The translations under genes and the position numbers were made by a program. Source: Paraburkholderia sp. Ac-20340 (lineage in GTDB: Bacteria; Pseudomonadota; Gammaproteobacteria; Burkholderiales; Burkholderiaceae). From it: a stretch of DNA of 64,000 nt. The stretch lies in NCBI RefSeq assembly GCF_017104965.1, contig NZ_JAAGPR010000003.1, positions 310,001 through 374,000 on the forward strand, in the 5' to 3' direction. Each line of letters opens with the position of its first letter. The stretch's first letter is position 1. Shown here one piece after another: positions 1 to 10,805 of this stretch. The notes beneath the pieces are model-generated. The model saw only the letters and a list, made by a program, of their open reading frames with translations. It was not told the DNA's origin and ran no database searches.

Positions 1-115
1 TGCCCGTCAGGCCGAAGCTCGCGAGCGTGCGCAGCGGATACCAGATCACGCCCCAGACCGAAGCGCCGATCAGAATCGCGAGCGTAGGCCAGCCCGCTTT
101 GAGATTCGCGTTCAT
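1..115 (-). CDS. EamA/DMT-family membrane transporter, N-terminal fragment
   Basis: The first 38 codons of a reverse-strand gene are visible; the rest lies before the window. The peptide begins with MNANLKAGWP and continues into a hydrophobic stretch containing ASVWGVIWYP, which looks like the first membrane helix of EamA/DMT metabolite exporters (inner membrane). The ATG at 115 is the only good start here. It diverges from dapC. The family call rests on one helix, so another multi-pass permease is possible. Confidence 0.55.
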   Translation of the reverse strand, partial: MNANLKAGWPTLAILIGASVWGVIWYPLRTLASFGLTG

Positions 116-254
116 CGCGCGGCCCCGGTCAAGCGCACGACTGCGCGCGGCGCACCCTTCACAGATTGCATTTCCAGGCCCTTTTTCCTGTCTCATGCGT
201 GCCCGGCTTGCCGCGCCAGCCTTGATGCCGCGCAACGTCCAGACAACGCCAAGT

Positions 255-260
255 TATAAT
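255..260 (+). promoter_or_regulatory. Possible -10 element for dapC
   Basis: A perfect TATAAT hexamer lies in the 280-base gap between the EamA-type gene and dapC, about 135 bases before the dapC start. No convincing -35 box stands 16-18 bases upstream, so this is tentative. Confidence 0.3.
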
Positions 261-395
261 TCCCGCTTTTCCAGCCGCAGATGCCGCGCAACCTGCGCCG
301 CAAACGCGCGCTACGCGCGTCGATCCGACGCCGCTGCGCCCTGCCCGCTGCCTGTCCGTCTTTCGCTCCAGCTCGCCTATTTAGCCCGCCAAGCC

Positions 396-1619
396 GTGAA
401 TCCGCTCCTCGACACCCTCCAGTCCTATCCCTTCGAAAAGCTGCGCGTGCTCTTCAAGGACGTCACGCCGAATGCCGGCCTGCGCCACATCAGCTTCGGG
501 ATCGGCGAGCCGAAACACCCGACGCCCGCGCTGATCCGCGACGCCATCGTCAATTCGCTCGACGGTCTGTCGGTGTATCCGGCCACGGCCGGCACGCCCG
601 CGCTGCGCGAGGCGATCGCGAAATGGGTGACCGAGCGCTACAGCCTGCCGAAGATCGACGCCGCCACCGAAGTGCTGCCGGTGTCCGGTTCGCGCGAAGC
701 GCTGTTCGCGCTCGCCCAGGCGGTCGTGGACCCCACGGCCGGCGTGAAAGACCCGGCGAAGCGGGCGATCGTACTCTGCCCGAACCCGTTCTACCAGATC
801 TACGAAGGCGCCGCGCTGCTCGCAGGCGGCGAGCCGTATTTCGTGAACAGCGATCCGGCCCGCAACTTCGCCTGCGATTATTCGCAGGTGCCGGAAGACG
901 TCTGGGCGCGCACGCAGCTGCTGTTCGTCTGCTCGCCGGGCAATCCGACGGGCGCCGTGCTCACGCTCGACGACTGGCGCGAACTGTTCGCGCTGTCCGA
1001 CAAATACGGCTTCGTGATTGCGTCCGACGAATGCTATTCGGAGATCTATTTCGACGAAACGAAGCCGCCGCTCGGCGGTCTCGAAGCGGCCCGCCAGCTC
1101 GGCCGCGGCTTCGAGCGTCTCGTCATGCTCTCCAGTCTGTCGAAGCGCTCGAACGCGCCGGGCATGCGCTCGGGCTTCGTCGCCGGCGACGCCGCGATCC
1201 TCAAGCAGTTTCTGCTTTATCGCACGTATCACGGCTCGGCCATGTCGCCGGTCTGGCAATCGGCTAGCATCGCCGCCTGGGGCGACGAAGCGCACGTGCG
1301 CGACAATCGCGCCAAATACGTGCAGAAGTTCTCGACCGTCACGCCGATGCTCGCCGACGTGCTCGACGTGAAGCTGCCGGACGCCGCGTTCTACCTGTGG
1401 GCCAATGTCTCGCGCACCGGCCTCACGGACGACGCGTTCGCCCAGCGCCTCTACGCCGACTATAATGTGACGGTCCTGCCGGGCTCGTTTCTCGCGCGCG
1501 AAGCGCATGGCGCGAATCCCGGTGCCGGTTTCGTGCGCCTCGCGCTCGTCGCCGACGTCGCGGAGTGCATCGAGGGCGCGCAGCGCATCGTCGACTTCTG
1601 CCGCTCGCTCAAACCGTAA
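396..1619 (+). CDS. dapC: Succinyldiaminopimelate transaminase DapC
   Basis: A 407-residue fold-type I PLP aminotransferase that would transfer the amino group from glutamate to N-succinyl-2-amino-6-ketopimelate in the succinylase branch of diaminopimelate/lysine synthesis (cytoplasm). The expected PLP lysine is Lys250 in SSLSKRSN, followed by the phosphate-binding Arg-containing GMRSGF segment; [11 protein letters not shown] near residue 33 is the usual N-terminal substrate loop. The open frame extends far upstream, but homology-like sequence begins only at the GTG at 396 (VNPLLDTLQ), which I take as the start. dapD and dapE follow on the same strand, which supports DapC over other class I aminotransferases. 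Confidence 0.93.
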   Translation: MNPLLDTLQSYPFEKLRVLFKDVTPNAGLRHISFGIGEPKHPTPALIRDAIVNSLDGLSVYPATAGTPALREAIAKWVTERYSLPKIDAATEVLPVSGSREALFALAQAVVDPTAGVKDPAKRAIVLCPNPFYQIYEGAALLAGGEPYFVNSDPARNFACDYSQVPEDVWARTQLLFVCSPGNPTGAVLTLDDWRELFALSDKYGFVIASDECYSEIYFDETKPPLGGLEAARQLGRGFERLVMLSSLSKRSNAPGMRSGFVAGDAAILKQFLLYRTYHGSAMSPVWQSASIAAWGDEAHVRDNRAKYVQKFSTVTPMLADVLDVKLPDAAFYLWANVSRTGLTDDAFAQRLYADYNVTVLPGSFLAREAHGANPGAGFVRLALVADVAECIEGAQRIVDFCRSLKP

Positions 1620-1710
1620 AGCTTTCCCTGCGTGCGGGGTGTGTGCAGCCCGCCTGCCACCCGCCGCGCGCAACTCCGCTTTCCACCATCAATTTCACGA
1701 AATCACCACC

Positions 1711-2538
1711 ATGTCGCAACAACTTCAGCAGATCATCGACACCGCCTGGGAAAACCGCGCCGACTTCTCGCCCAAGTCCGCGCCGAACGACGTGCGTGAA
1801 GCCGTCGCCCACGTCATCGCCGAGCTGGACAAGGGCGCCCTGCGCTGCGCCGAAAAGAAGGACGGCGACTGGATCGTCAACCAGTGGGTGAAGAAGGCCG
1901 TGCTGCTGTCGTTCCGCCTGGAAGACAACGCGCCGATGGCCGCAGGCGGCTTCACGCAGTTCTTCGACAAGGTGCCGTCGAAGTTCGCCAACTACACGGC
2001 TGAAGACTTTGCAGCAGGCGGCTTCCGCGTCGTGCCGCCGGCCATCGCGCGCCGTGGCTCGTTCATCGGCAAGAACGTCGTGCTGATGCCGTCGTACACC
2101 AACATCGGCGCATACGTCGACGAAGGCACGATGGTCGACACGTGGGCAACCGTCGGTTCGTGCGCGCAGATCGGCAAGAACGTGCACCTTTCGGGCGGCG
2201 TGGGCATCGGCGGCGTGCTGGAGCCGCTGCAGGCCAACCCGGTCATCATCGAAGACAACTGCTTCATCGGCGCGCGCTCGGAAGTCGTGGAAGGCGTGAT
2301 CGTCGAAGAAAACTCGGTCATCTCGATGGGCGTGTACCTCGGCCAGTCGACCAAGATCTATGACCGCGAAACCGGCGAAATCACCTACGGCCGCATCCCG
2401 GCTGGCTCGGTGGTCGTGGCCGGCAACCTGCCTTCGAAGGACGGTTCGCACAGCCTGTACTGCGCCGTGATCGTCAAGAAGGTCGATGCCAAGACGCGCG
2501 CCAAGGTCGGCCTGAACGAGCTGCTGCGAGGCGACTGA
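1711..2538 (+). CDS. dapD: 2,3,4,5-tetrahydropyridine-2,6-dicarboxylate N-succinyltransferase DapD
   Basis: A 275-residue protein, the usual DapD length, that succinylates tetrahydrodipicolinate with succinyl-CoA, the step before DapC. The middle of the protein, from about residue 105 to 230, is a left-handed beta-helix built from hexapeptide-type repeats (for example IGKNV, IGGVLEP, IGARSEV). Such enzymes are trimers. The start is the ATG at 1711, after a 91-base gap from dapC. The stop codon overlaps the next start as TGATG, implying translational coupling with the ArsC-like gene. Confidence 0.97.
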   Translation: MSQQLQQIIDTAWENRADFSPKSAPNDVREAVAHVIAELDKGALRCAEKKDGDWIVNQWVKKAVLLSFRLEDNAPMAAGGFTQFFDKVPSKFANYTAEDFAAGGFRVVPPAIARRGSFIGKNVVLMPSYTNIGAYVDEGTMVDTWATVGSCAQIGKNVHLSGGVGIGGVLEPLQANPVIIEDNCFIGARSEVVEGVIVEENSVISMGVYLGQSTKIYDRETGEITYGRIPAGSVVVAGNLPSKDGSHSLYCAVIVKKVDAKTRAKVGLNELLRGD

Positions 2539-2903
2539 TGGCGAAGGCCGCAAAGACTGTCGTATACGGCATTCCGAACTGCGATTCCGTGAAGAAGGCC
2601 CGCGTGTGGCTGGAAGAGCACGGCATCGAGTTCGAGTTTTACGACTTCAAGAAGGCCGGCGTATCGAGCGCGCTGGTGCAGGACTGGCTCAAGGACGTGT
2701 CGCTCGATCAGCTGATCAACAAGCGCGGCACGACCTGGCGCGGCCTGTCCGAAGTGCACAAGGCCGAAGCCGATTCGACCGCCGGCGCGATTGCGTTGAT
2801 GAGCCACAAGCCGTCGATCATCAAGCGTCCGGTTATCGTCGTGAATGGCCGCGTGAAGGCGCTCGGCTTTGCCGCCGAGCAGCTCGAAACGATTTTTGCC
2901 TGA
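2538..2903 (+). CDS. ArsC/Spx-family thioredoxin-fold reductase (YffB-like)
   Basis: A 121-residue thioredoxin-fold protein of the ArsC/Spx superfamily. It opens with VVYGIPNCDSVKKAR, so a single cysteine (Cys15) replaces the CxxC of thioredoxins, and carries the family's RGTTWR segment and a C-terminal KRPVIV segment. Its ATG overlaps the dapD stop and dapE follows about 115 bases later. The same neighbour relation (YffB beside dapE) is known in enterobacteria. The family is named for arsenate reductase, but YffB-type proteins are not established arsenate reductases; glutathione-dependent thiol chemistry is likelier. No other arsenic gene is nearby. Confidence 0.85.
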   Translation: MAKAAKTVVYGIPNCDSVKKARVWLEEHGIEFEFYDFKKAGVSSALVQDWLKDVSLDQLINKRGTTWRGLSEVHKAEADSTAGAIALMSHKPSIIKRPVIVVNGRVKALGFAAEQLETIFA

Positions 2904-4157
<1,254 letters not shown>

Positions 4158-4186
4158 GCGCCCGCGCCCAGGCTGGAGTTCCCAAT

Positions 4187-5083
4187 ATGACCCAACCGCT
4201 TTCCACGACGTTTAGCACCGTGCGCGATCTGCTGCGCTACGGCGTTTCGCGTTTCTCCGCCGCGCAGCTCGCGTTCGGCCACGGCTCGACCAATGCCTAC
4301 GACGAAGCCGCGTATCTGATCCTGCACTCGCTGCATCTGCCGCTGGACCTGCTCGATCCGTTCCTCGACGCGCGCCTCGCGCCCGAAGAAATCGACAAGG
4401 TGCTCGCCGTGATCGAGCGCCGCGCGACCGAGCGCGTGCCGGCCGCCTACATCACGCAGGAAGCGTGGATGCACGGCCTGCGCTTTTACGTCGACGAGCG
4501 CGTGATCGTGCCGCGTTCGTTTATCGGCGAACTGCTGGCCGATGGCCTGCAGCCGTACGTGGAAGATCCCGAGCAGGTCACCGCCGTGCTCGAACTCTGC
4601 ACCGGTTCGGCGAGCCTCGCGATTCTCGCGGCGCACGCCTTCCCGAATGCCGATATCGATGCCGTCGATCTGTCGGCTCCGGCACTCGAAGTCGCGAAGC
4701 GCAACGTGCACGAGCATGAACTCGACGCGCGCATTTCGCTGTTCGAAGGCGATCTGTACGCACCGCTCGCCGAGCGCCGCTACGACGTCATCATCACGAA
4801 TCCGCCGTACGTGAACGCGGGCTCGATGGACGCGCTGCCGCCCGAATACCGTCACGAGCCGGAAATGGCGCTCGCGGGCGGCGAGGACGGCATGGACATC
4901 GTGCGTCGCATCATCAAGGAAGCGCGCAACTGGCTGACCGACAACGGCGTGCTCGTGGTCGAAATCGGCAACGAGCGCGAGAACGTCGAAGCCGCGTTTG
5001 GCGGCCTCGATCTCGTCTGGCTCTCGACGAGCGCCGGCGACGATCAGGTGTTCCTGATCCAGGCCTGCGACCTGCCGGTCTAA
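4187..5083 (+). CDS. prmB: Ribosomal protein uL3 glutamine N5-methyltransferase PrmB
   Basis: A 298-residue class I SAM-dependent methyltransferase of the HemK/PrmC group. The catalytic NPPY tetrad is at residues 205-208 and the SAM-binding loop ELCTGSASLAI is near residue 140. PrmB methylates a glutamine of ribosomal protein uL3 (L3) on the ribosome; PrmC, its paralogue, acts on release factors. The NPPYVNAGSMDALPPEY region and the length favour PrmB. It starts 29 bases after dapE, after a purine-rich GGCTGGAG site, and is probably cotranscribed. Confidence 0.92.
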   Translation: MTQPLSTTFSTVRDLLRYGVSRFSAAQLAFGHGSTNAYDEAAYLILHSLHLPLDLLDPFLDARLAPEEIDKVLAVIERRATERVPAAYITQEAWMHGLRFYVDERVIVPRSFIGELLADGLQPYVEDPEQVTAVLELCTGSASLAILAAHAFPNADIDAVDLSAPALEVAKRNVHEHELDARISLFEGDLYAPLAERRYDVIITNPPYVNAGSMDALPPEYRHEPEMALAGGEDGMDIVRRIIKEARNWLTDNGVLVVEIGNERENVEAAFGGLDLVWLSTSAGDDQVFLIQACDLPV

Positions 5084-5277
5084 GCGCCAGCTTGTACCCA
5101 TCGCGCGCCGCACTCGTGGCGCGCGATCCTGATACCGGGCGCGCCCTCATCCCGCTGGGTTGGGTAAGATGGACGTTTCCCGGTTTACGCGGCAAGGACG
5201 TCTTGCGGCTCAGGCCGCAGCGCGAAAGTCTGTAAGAACGAACGCGCTGCCCGGCTCCTGCAGCGTCCCGCGTCTCT

Positions 5278-6744
5278 ATGCGATTCGACTGGTCCACTCT
5301 CGGCATTCTGCTCGCCACCGTCCATCTGCTGGGACTGGTCGCCGCGTGTCACGCCATTCTCGTCACCCGCACCTCGCAAGGGGCGATCGCGTGGGCTGTC
5401 TCGCTCGCGACGATGCCTTACCTCACGCTCATCCCGTATTTATTCCTTGGCCGCAGCAAGTTCGCCGGTTACGCGGATGCGCGGCGCCTGCGCAACGAAA
5501 CGCTACGCTCCCGGGCGCGCGCGCCCGACCTCGGGCAGCTCGGCAGCGAATCGGGCGAGCGCTTCGCGCAGGAAGCGAACGGGCCCGCCGACGCGCTGAA
5601 CCCGCGCGTGATCCGCACGCTCTCGCACCTCGGCGGCATGCCGCTCGTGCCCGGCAACGCGGTGCGCACGCTCGTCAACGGCGAAGCCACGTTTTCCGCG
5701 ATCTTCGACGCCATCGAACAGGCGCGCCAGTACGTGATCGTGCAGTTCTTCATCGTGCGCGCCGATGCGCTCGGCGACATGCTCAAGGATCTGCTGCTCG
5801 CCTGTGCCGCGCGCGGCGTGCGTGTGTACTTCCTCTACGACAGCATCGGCAGCTTCGATCTGCCCTCCAGCTATGTGAGCAGCCTGCGCGCGGGCGGCGT
5901 GGAAGTGCACCCGTTCTCCACGCGGCGGCGCATCGTCAACCGTTTCCAGCTCAATTTCCGCAACCATCGCAAGATCGTCGTGGTGGACGGCGAGCGCGCC
6001 TTTGTCGGCGGCCACAACGTAGGCGTGGAATATCTGGGCGCCAAGCCGCCGCTTTCGCCGTGGCGCGACACGCATATCGAACTGCGCGGCCCCGTGGTGG
6101 CGAACATCCAGTTCGCCTTCACCGAAGACTGGTACTGGGTCACGCAGGAACTGCCTGGCAGCGAAGCGCCCGCCGTCACGCCGCGCGACGGCGACGACAT
6201 GGCCTGCCTCGTCATGCCCACCGGCCCGGCCGATCGGCAGGAGACCTGCTCGCTCTTCTTCGTGGAAGCGATCAACGCGGCGAACAAGCGCATCTGGATC
6301 ACCACGCCCTACCTCGTGCCGGATTCCGCCGTCTTCGCCGCGCTGCGCCTGGCCGCACTGCGCGGTGTGGACGTGCGCATCCTGATTCCAAGCCGGCGCG
6401 ATCACTACGTGGTGTTCGAAGCCTCCACGCTTTACGCCTACGACGCGGTGCGCGCGGGCATCCGCATCTTTCGCTACAAGCCGGGCTTTTTGCACCAGAA
6501 GGTCGTGCTAATCGACGATACGGCCGCCGCCATCGGCAGCGCGAATCTGGACAACCGCTCGTTCCGCCTGAACTTCGAAATCATGGTGCTGACCGTGCAC
6601 GCGGGCTTCGCATCGGAAGTCGAGGCCATGCTGCGCCACGACTTCGAAGCGAGTTTCGAGATCGACCGCGGCGAATATCGCGATGCGCCCGCGTGGCGCA
6701 AGATCGCGATGCACATCGCGCGCCTGTTCGCGCCGATTCTCTAG
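5278..6744 (+). CDS. cls: Cardiolipin synthase (phospholipase D superfamily)
   Basis: A 488-residue inner-membrane enzyme that condenses phosphatidyl groups into cardiolipin. Two N-terminal membrane helices lie at about residues 6-28 and 37-58. Two HKD (HxKxxxxD) motifs follow: His230-Lys232-Asp237 in NHRKIVVVD and His406-Lys408-Asp413 in LHQKVVLID, the latter followed by GSANLDNRS. This layout matches ClsA-type enzymes (two helices plus two PLD domains) rather than the helix-free ClsB. ATG at 5278 gives a complete first helix. A 194-base gap separates it from prmB, and it converges on the peroxidase gene. Confidence 0.95.
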   Translation: MRFDWSTLGILLATVHLLGLVAACHAILVTRTSQGAIAWAVSLATMPYLTLIPYLFLGRSKFAGYADARRLRNETLRSRARAPDLGQLGSESGERFAQEANGPADALNPRVIRTLSHLGGMPLVPGNAVRTLVNGEATFSAIFDAIEQARQYVIVQFFIVRADALGDMLKDLLLACAARGVRVYFLYDSIGSFDLPSSYVSSLRAGGVEVHPFSTRRRIVNRFQLNFRNHRKIVVVDGERAFVGGHNVGVEYLGAKPPLSPWRDTHIELRGPVVANIQFAFTEDWYWVTQELPGSEAPAVTPRDGDDMACLVMPTGPADRQETCSLFFVEAINAANKRIWITTPYLVPDSAVFAALRLAALRGVDVRILIPSRRDHYVVFEASTLYAYDAVRAGIRIFRYKPGFLHQKVVLIDDTAAAIGSANLDNRSFRLNFEIMVLTVHAGFASEVEAMLRHDFEASFEIDRGEYRDAPAWRKIAMHIARLFAPIL

Positions 6745-6764
6745 ACTTCCCTCAGACCACGGCT

Positions 6765-7256
6765 TTACAGCAGTTTTTCGATATCCGCGGCAATGGCTTC
6801 GGGCTTCGTGACCGGCGCGTAGCGCTTGATGACCTTGCCGCTGCGATCCACGAGAAACTTGGTGAAATTCCACTTGATGCGCTCGAGCCCGACCAGCCCC
6901 AGCAGGCCCGGCGCTTCGCTCGTGAGCCAGCTATAGAGCGGATGCGCATTTGCCCCGTTCACGTCGATCTTCTCGAACATCGGAAACGTCACGCCAAAGT
7001 TCTTCTCGCAGAACGCGCCGATCTCCGCACTTGCGCCCGGCTCCTGTTTGCCGAACTGGTTGCACGGAAAGCCGAGCACCGCAAGCCCGCGCGAGGCGTA
7101 CTGGTCGTAGAGCTTTTGCAGGCCCGCGTACTGCGGCGTGAACCCGCACTCGCTCGCGGTGTTGACGATCAGCAGCACCTTGCCGGCGTAGTCTTCAAGG
7201 CTGACTGGCGCGCCGCCACCCAGCGGTTGCGCGGTGAACGAATAGACCGTGGACAT
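6765..7256 (-). CDS. Glutathione peroxidase family protein
   Basis: A 163-residue thioredoxin-fold peroxidase of the glutathione peroxidase family (BsaA/BtuE type), which reduces hydroperoxides in the cytoplasm. The active-site tetrad is visible: cysteine 37 in NTASECGFT, glutamine in PCNQFGKQEPG and the Trp-Asn pair in IKWNFTKFL. The active residue is Cys, not selenocysteine. Bacterial members often use thioredoxin instead of glutathione, so the reductant is uncertain. I use the ATG at 7256 (MSTVYSFTA) because a purine-rich GGGGAGG patch stands just upstream. Confidence 0.93.
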   Translation of the reverse strand: MSTVYSFTAQPLGGGAPVSLEDYAGKVLLIVNTASECGFTPQYAGLQKLYDQYASRGLAVLGFPCNQFGKQEPGASAEIGAFCEKNFGVTFPMFEKIDVNGANAHPLYSWLTSEAPGLLGLVGLERIKWNFTKFLVDRSGKVIKRYAPVTKPEAIAADIEKLL

Positions 7257-7312
7257 CTGGCTCCTCCCCAAGGAAAGCGCCAGTCTACGTGAGAACCGAT
7301 CCCGCCCGCACC

Positions 7313-7328
7313 CTGGCCAGATGGCCAG
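7313..7328. repeat. CTGGCCA/TGGCCAG inverted repeat
   Basis: Seven-base arms CTGGCCA and TGGCCAG around GA, in the divergent gap between the peroxidase gene and the ABC-F gene. It could be an operator or a small hairpin. Similar CTGGCC/GGCCAG hairpins occur near 56940 and 58430. Confidence 0.35.
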
Positions 7329-7402
7329 TGAAATGTCCAGCGAGATTGCCGATGATTGCGCATTAGCCGTTCGGCCAATCCCGGGCTGCGCGCGAGCCAG
7401 TT

Positions 7403-7408
7403 TAAAAT
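7403..7408 (+). promoter_or_regulatory. Possible -10 element of the ABC-F gene
   Basis: A TAAAAT hexamer within GTTTAAAATAG lies 34 bases before the GTG start at 7442, a sensible distance for a short leader. The -35 region is not recognisable. Confidence 0.35.
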
Positions 7409-7441
7409 AGCGCTTTACGTTTTATCTGCGCTGGCGCTCCC

Positions 7442-9418
7442 GTGATCCGCTTCAATCAATTCAGTCTTGCCCGCGGTACCAAGCCGCTCTTCGACCAGAC
7501 CTCGTTCACCCTCAATCCGGGCGAAAAAGTCGGTCTCATCGGCGCCAATGGCGCGGGCAAATCCACGCTGTTCGCCGTGCTGCGCGGCGAGCTGCATGCG
7601 GACGGCGGCGACTTCTCCATGCCGCCCACATGGGAAATCGCGCACGTCGCGCAGGAAACCCCGGCCGTCGATAAAACCGCGCTCGACTACACGCTGGACG
7701 GCGACGCGCCGCTGCGCGAGATCGAAGCGCGCATCGCCACCGCTTCCGCGGCCCACGACGGCGCGGCCGAAGCCGAAGCCCACGCCGCCTTCGCCGACGC
7801 CGACGGCTACACCGCGCCCGCGCGCGCCGAAGCGCTGCTGCTCGGCCTGGGCTTCACGATGGATCAGACCCGCCAGCCGGTCGCGAGCTTCTCGGGCGGC
7901 TGGCGTATGCGCCTGAACCTCGCCCAGGCGCTGATGTGCCGCTCCGACCTGCTGCTGCTCGACGAACCCACGAACCACCTGGATCTGGACGCCATCGTCT
8001 GGCTGGAAGACTGGCTGCACCGCTATCCCGGCACGCTCGTCGTGATCTCGCACGACCGCGAATTCCTCGACTCAGTCTGTAACGTCACGCTGCATCTGGA
8101 AAACCAGCAGATCAAGCGCTACGGCGGCAACTACTCGCAGTTCGAAATCCTGCGCGCGCAGCAACTGGCGCTGCAGCAAAGCGCCTACGAAAAGCAGCAG
8201 AAGACCGTCGCGCATCTGCAGAGCTTCATCAACCGCTTCAAGGCCCAGGCCACCAAGGCGCGTCAGGCGCAAAGCCGCGTCAAGGCGCTGGAGCGCATGG
8301 AGCTGATCGCGCCCGCGCACGCGGCCTCGCCGTTCACATTCGAATTCCGCACACCGGATTCCGCGCCCAATCCCATGCTGGTGATGGACGGCGTGCGCTG
8401 CGGCTATCGCGCCGAAGACGGCACCGAAACGCCCATCGTCGAACGGGTGGCGCTGTCGATCCAGAACGGCCAGCGCATCGGTCTGCTGGGCGCGAACGGC
8501 CAGGGCAAATCCACGCTGATCAAGACGCTCGCAGCCACGCTCGAGCCGCTTTCGGGCGAACTGCGCACCGGCAAGGGCCTGCAGATCGGCTATTTCGCCC
8601 AGCATCAGCTCGAAACGCTGCGCCCAGACGACACACCTCTCCAGCATCTTGCGCGCCTCGCACCGGACACGCGCGAGCAGGAACTGCGCGACTTCCTCGG
8701 CTGCTTCAATTTCCCCGGCGAAATGGCCACGGCGCCCATCGCGCCCTTTTCGGGCGGCGAAAAGGCGCGTCTCGCGCTCGCGCTGATCATCTGGCAAAAG
8801 CCCAATCTGCTGCTGCTCGACGAACCGACCAACCACCTCGACCTCGAAACGCGTCACGCGCTCACGATGGCGCTCGCACAGTTCGAAGGCACGCTGATCG
8901 TGGTCTCGCACGACCGGCATCTGCTGCGCGCCACCACCGACCAGTTCATGCTGGTCGCCAAACATCGCCTGCAGCCTTTCGACGGCGATCTGGACGACTA
9001 CCGCGACTGGCTACTGCAACACGCGGCCGAACAGCGCGCCGCGCTCAAAGCCGCGGCGGCAGGCGGCACGGCGAATGCGGACGGAACGGTCAATGACACA
9101 GCGAACGGCGCAGGGGCTGACGACAGCGGCGTGAACCGCAAGGAACAGCGTCGCCAGGAAGCGGAAACGCGCCAGCGTCTCGGCCATCTGAAGAAGCCTT
9201 TGCAGGCGAAGATCGGCAAAATCGAAAAGGAAATGGACGCGCTCAACGCGGAAAAAGGCACACTGGACGCGTTCGTCGCCGATCCAGCCAGTTACGAACC
9301 CGCGCAGAAGGCCAAACTGACGGAATCGATCCGCCGTCAGGCCGAAGTGCAGGCACGCCTGGAAGCGCTAGAAGCCGATTGGCTCGAAGCGCACGAGGAA
9401 CTCGAGCAGATCGGCTAA
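7442..9418 (+). CDS. yheS: ABC-F family ATPase, YheS type
   Basis: A 658-residue soluble protein with two ABC ATPase domains and no membrane segment, the plan of ABC-F translation factors. The first domain has Walker A GANGAGKST (about 34-42) and signature FSGGWRMRL; the second has Walker A GANGQGKST (about 345) and signature FSGGEKARLAL. Both carry LLLDEPTNHLDL. A charged coiled-coil tail occupies about residues 580-655. The opening, the PTWEIAHVAQETPA stretch and the length resemble E. coli YheS more than Uup or EttA. ABC-F proteins act on ribosomes; YheS's exact role is not settled. GTG start. Confidence 0.9.
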   Translation: MIRFNQFSLARGTKPLFDQTSFTLNPGEKVGLIGANGAGKSTLFAVLRGELHADGGDFSMPPTWEIAHVAQETPAVDKTALDYTLDGDAPLREIEARIATASAAHDGAAEAEAHAAFADADGYTAPARAEALLLGLGFTMDQTRQPVASFSGGWRMRLNLAQALMCRSDLLLLDEPTNHLDLDAIVWLEDWLHRYPGTLVVISHDREFLDSVCNVTLHLENQQIKRYGGNYSQFEILRAQQLALQQSAYEKQQKTVAHLQSFINRFKAQATKARQAQSRVKALERMELIAPAHAASPFTFEFRTPDSAPNPMLVMDGVRCGYRAEDGTETPIVERVALSIQNGQRIGLLGANGQGKSTLIKTLAATLEPLSGELRTGKGLQIGYFAQHQLETLRPDDTPLQHLARLAPDTREQELRDFLGCFNFPGEMATAPIAPFSGGEKARLALALIIWQKPNLLLLDEPTNHLDLETRHALTMALAQFEGTLIVVSHDRHLLRATTDQFMLVAKHRLQPFDGDLDDYRDWLLQHAAEQRAALKAAAAGGTANADGTVNDTANGAGADDSGVNRKEQRRQEAETRQRLGHLKKPLQAKIGKIEKEMDALNAEKGTLDAFVADPASYEPAQKAKLTESIRRQAEVQARLEALEADWLEAHEELEQIG

Positions 9419-9472
9419 GCGCCCACTTTTTATTGTCTACGCCAGCCAGCGCTATCGTCAGGAGCTATCCGA

Positions 9473-10678
9473 GTGTCGACACCCGCCGCCTTGCAGGGCC
9501 TACGCGTTCTCGATCTGACCCGGCTTTTACCCGGGCCTGTGGCCACGCTGCGTCTGGCCGAAATGGGCGCCGATGTGCTCAAGATCGAACCGCCGGGTGC
9601 GGGCGACGCAGCACGCACCATGATGCAAAGCGCCTCCGATGAACTCGCCGGCCGGCCAGGTGCGTTCTACCGGCTGGTCAATCGCGGCAAGCGCGAAACC
9701 CGTATCGACCTGAAGTCCGAAAGCGGTCGCGCCGTGCTGCTTGCGCTCGCGCGCGACGCCGACGTGCTGGTCGAAAGTTTCCGCCCCGGCGTGATGGACC
9801 GGCTGGGCGTCGGTTACGAAACGCTGCGCGCGGCCAATCCCAAGCTGGTGTACTGCGCCATCACCGGCTACGGCACGACCGGCCCGTTCTCGGATCGCGC
9901 GGGCCACGACCTCAACTACGTCGCCTACGCGGGCGTGCTCGATCAGGTGGCCGGGCGCGACGGCGCGCCGGTGCTGGCGAATTTCCAGATCGCCGATCTG
10001 CTCGGTGGCGCCCTCTCCGCCGTCACGCAGATCCTCGCCGCACTCTGGCAGGTCGCACGCGGCGGCGAAGGCCGTTTCGTCGATATCTCGATGGCGCACG
10101 AAGCGTTCGCGAACAACGTCGTCGCGCAGGTGGCGCTCGCCAACGACGACGCGGCCGCGCTCCAGCCCGGCGGCGGTCTGCTCAACGGCGGCGTGCCCTG
10201 CTACAACCTCTACCGCACGCAGGACGATCGCTGGCTGGCAGTCGGCGCGCTCGAACTGAAGTTCTGGCAGGCCTTGTGCACGGCGCTCGGGCGCGAGGAC
10301 TGGGCGCAACGGCATTGGAGTCTGGGTCAGGCGATCGGCGGATCGGACGCCGTATCGCTCACGCGCGATCTGGGCGCCGTGATTGCGTCGGAGCCGTTAC
10401 AGACGTGGATCGACCGCCTCGAAGTGATCGACTGCTGCGTTTCGCCGGTACTCAAGCCCGGCGAGGCGGCCAACCATCCGCTCTTTAACGCCGACGTGCT
10501 GCAGGCGCTGCTCGACGAAGTCGAAGCGCAGCGTCAGGCTGCAGCGCAGCCGCCCGCAAGCGTTGCCCGTCTACCGATGGGCGTCACGTCGCCCGCCCCC
10601 GCTGTTTCGCCCACCAGCGCTCATCCTCAAGCTGGCCAGGCGGGCAAGAAGCCGTTCAATTACGGTCCTTGGGGCTGA
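9473..10678 (+). CDS. Class III (CaiB/BaiF family) CoA transferase
   Basis: A 401-residue family III CoA transferase, moving CoA between carboxylic acids. The N-terminal LRVLDLTRLLPGPVATLRLAE, broken up here by the family's PGP turn, and the later EMGADVLKIEPPGAGD are hallmarks; the catalytic aspartate is expected within GHDLNYVAYAG near residue 145. The substrate cannot be told from sequence; related proteins include alpha-methylacyl-CoA racemase as well as formyl- and carnitine-CoA transferases. GTG start at 9473 follows an AGGAG site. The last 50 residues are low-complexity Ala/Pro-rich. No obvious pathway partner is adjacent. Confidence 0.9.
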   Translation: MSTPAALQGLRVLDLTRLLPGPVATLRLAEMGADVLKIEPPGAGDAARTMMQSASDELAGRPGAFYRLVNRGKRETRIDLKSESGRAVLLALARDADVLVESFRPGVMDRLGVGYETLRAANPKLVYCAITGYGTTGPFSDRAGHDLNYVAYAGVLDQVAGRDGAPVLANFQIADLLGGALSAVTQILAALWQVARGGEGRFVDISMAHEAFANNVVAQVALANDDAAALQPGGGLLNGGVPCYNLYRTQDDRWLAVGALELKFWQALCTALGREDWAQRHWSLGQAIGGSDAVSLTRDLGAVIASEPLQTWIDRLEVIDCCVSPVLKPGEAANHPLFNADVLQALLDEVEAQRQAAAQPPASVARLPMGVTSPAPAVSPTSAHPQAGQAGKKPFNYGPWG

Positions 10679-10728
10679 AAGCGCTCAACGAGGCATCAAG
10701 CGAAGCGTCCAACGAGGCATTAAAAGAG

Positions 10729-10753
10729 CAATGGGCGCATCGTGCGCCCATTG
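10729..10753. terminator. Hairpin terminator between convergent genes
   Basis: An 11-base-pair perfect stem (CAATGGGCGCA with TGCGCCCATTG) around a TCG loop. On the reverse strand it is followed by CTCTTTTAATG, giving a short U-tract for the small reverse gene; forward, it follows the CoA-transferase gene. Probably serves both. Confidence 0.7.
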
Positions 10754-10805
10754 TCTTGTGTACTGCTGAAAACATTGCTGGAAATGTTGCTGCGAAAGCG
10801 CACGC

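Noticed and set aside
5160..7292. A 710-codon forward frame across cls and the peroxidase gene
   Set aside because: It is in another frame of cls and antisense to the peroxidase gene; its composition is Arg/Ala-rich with no domain.
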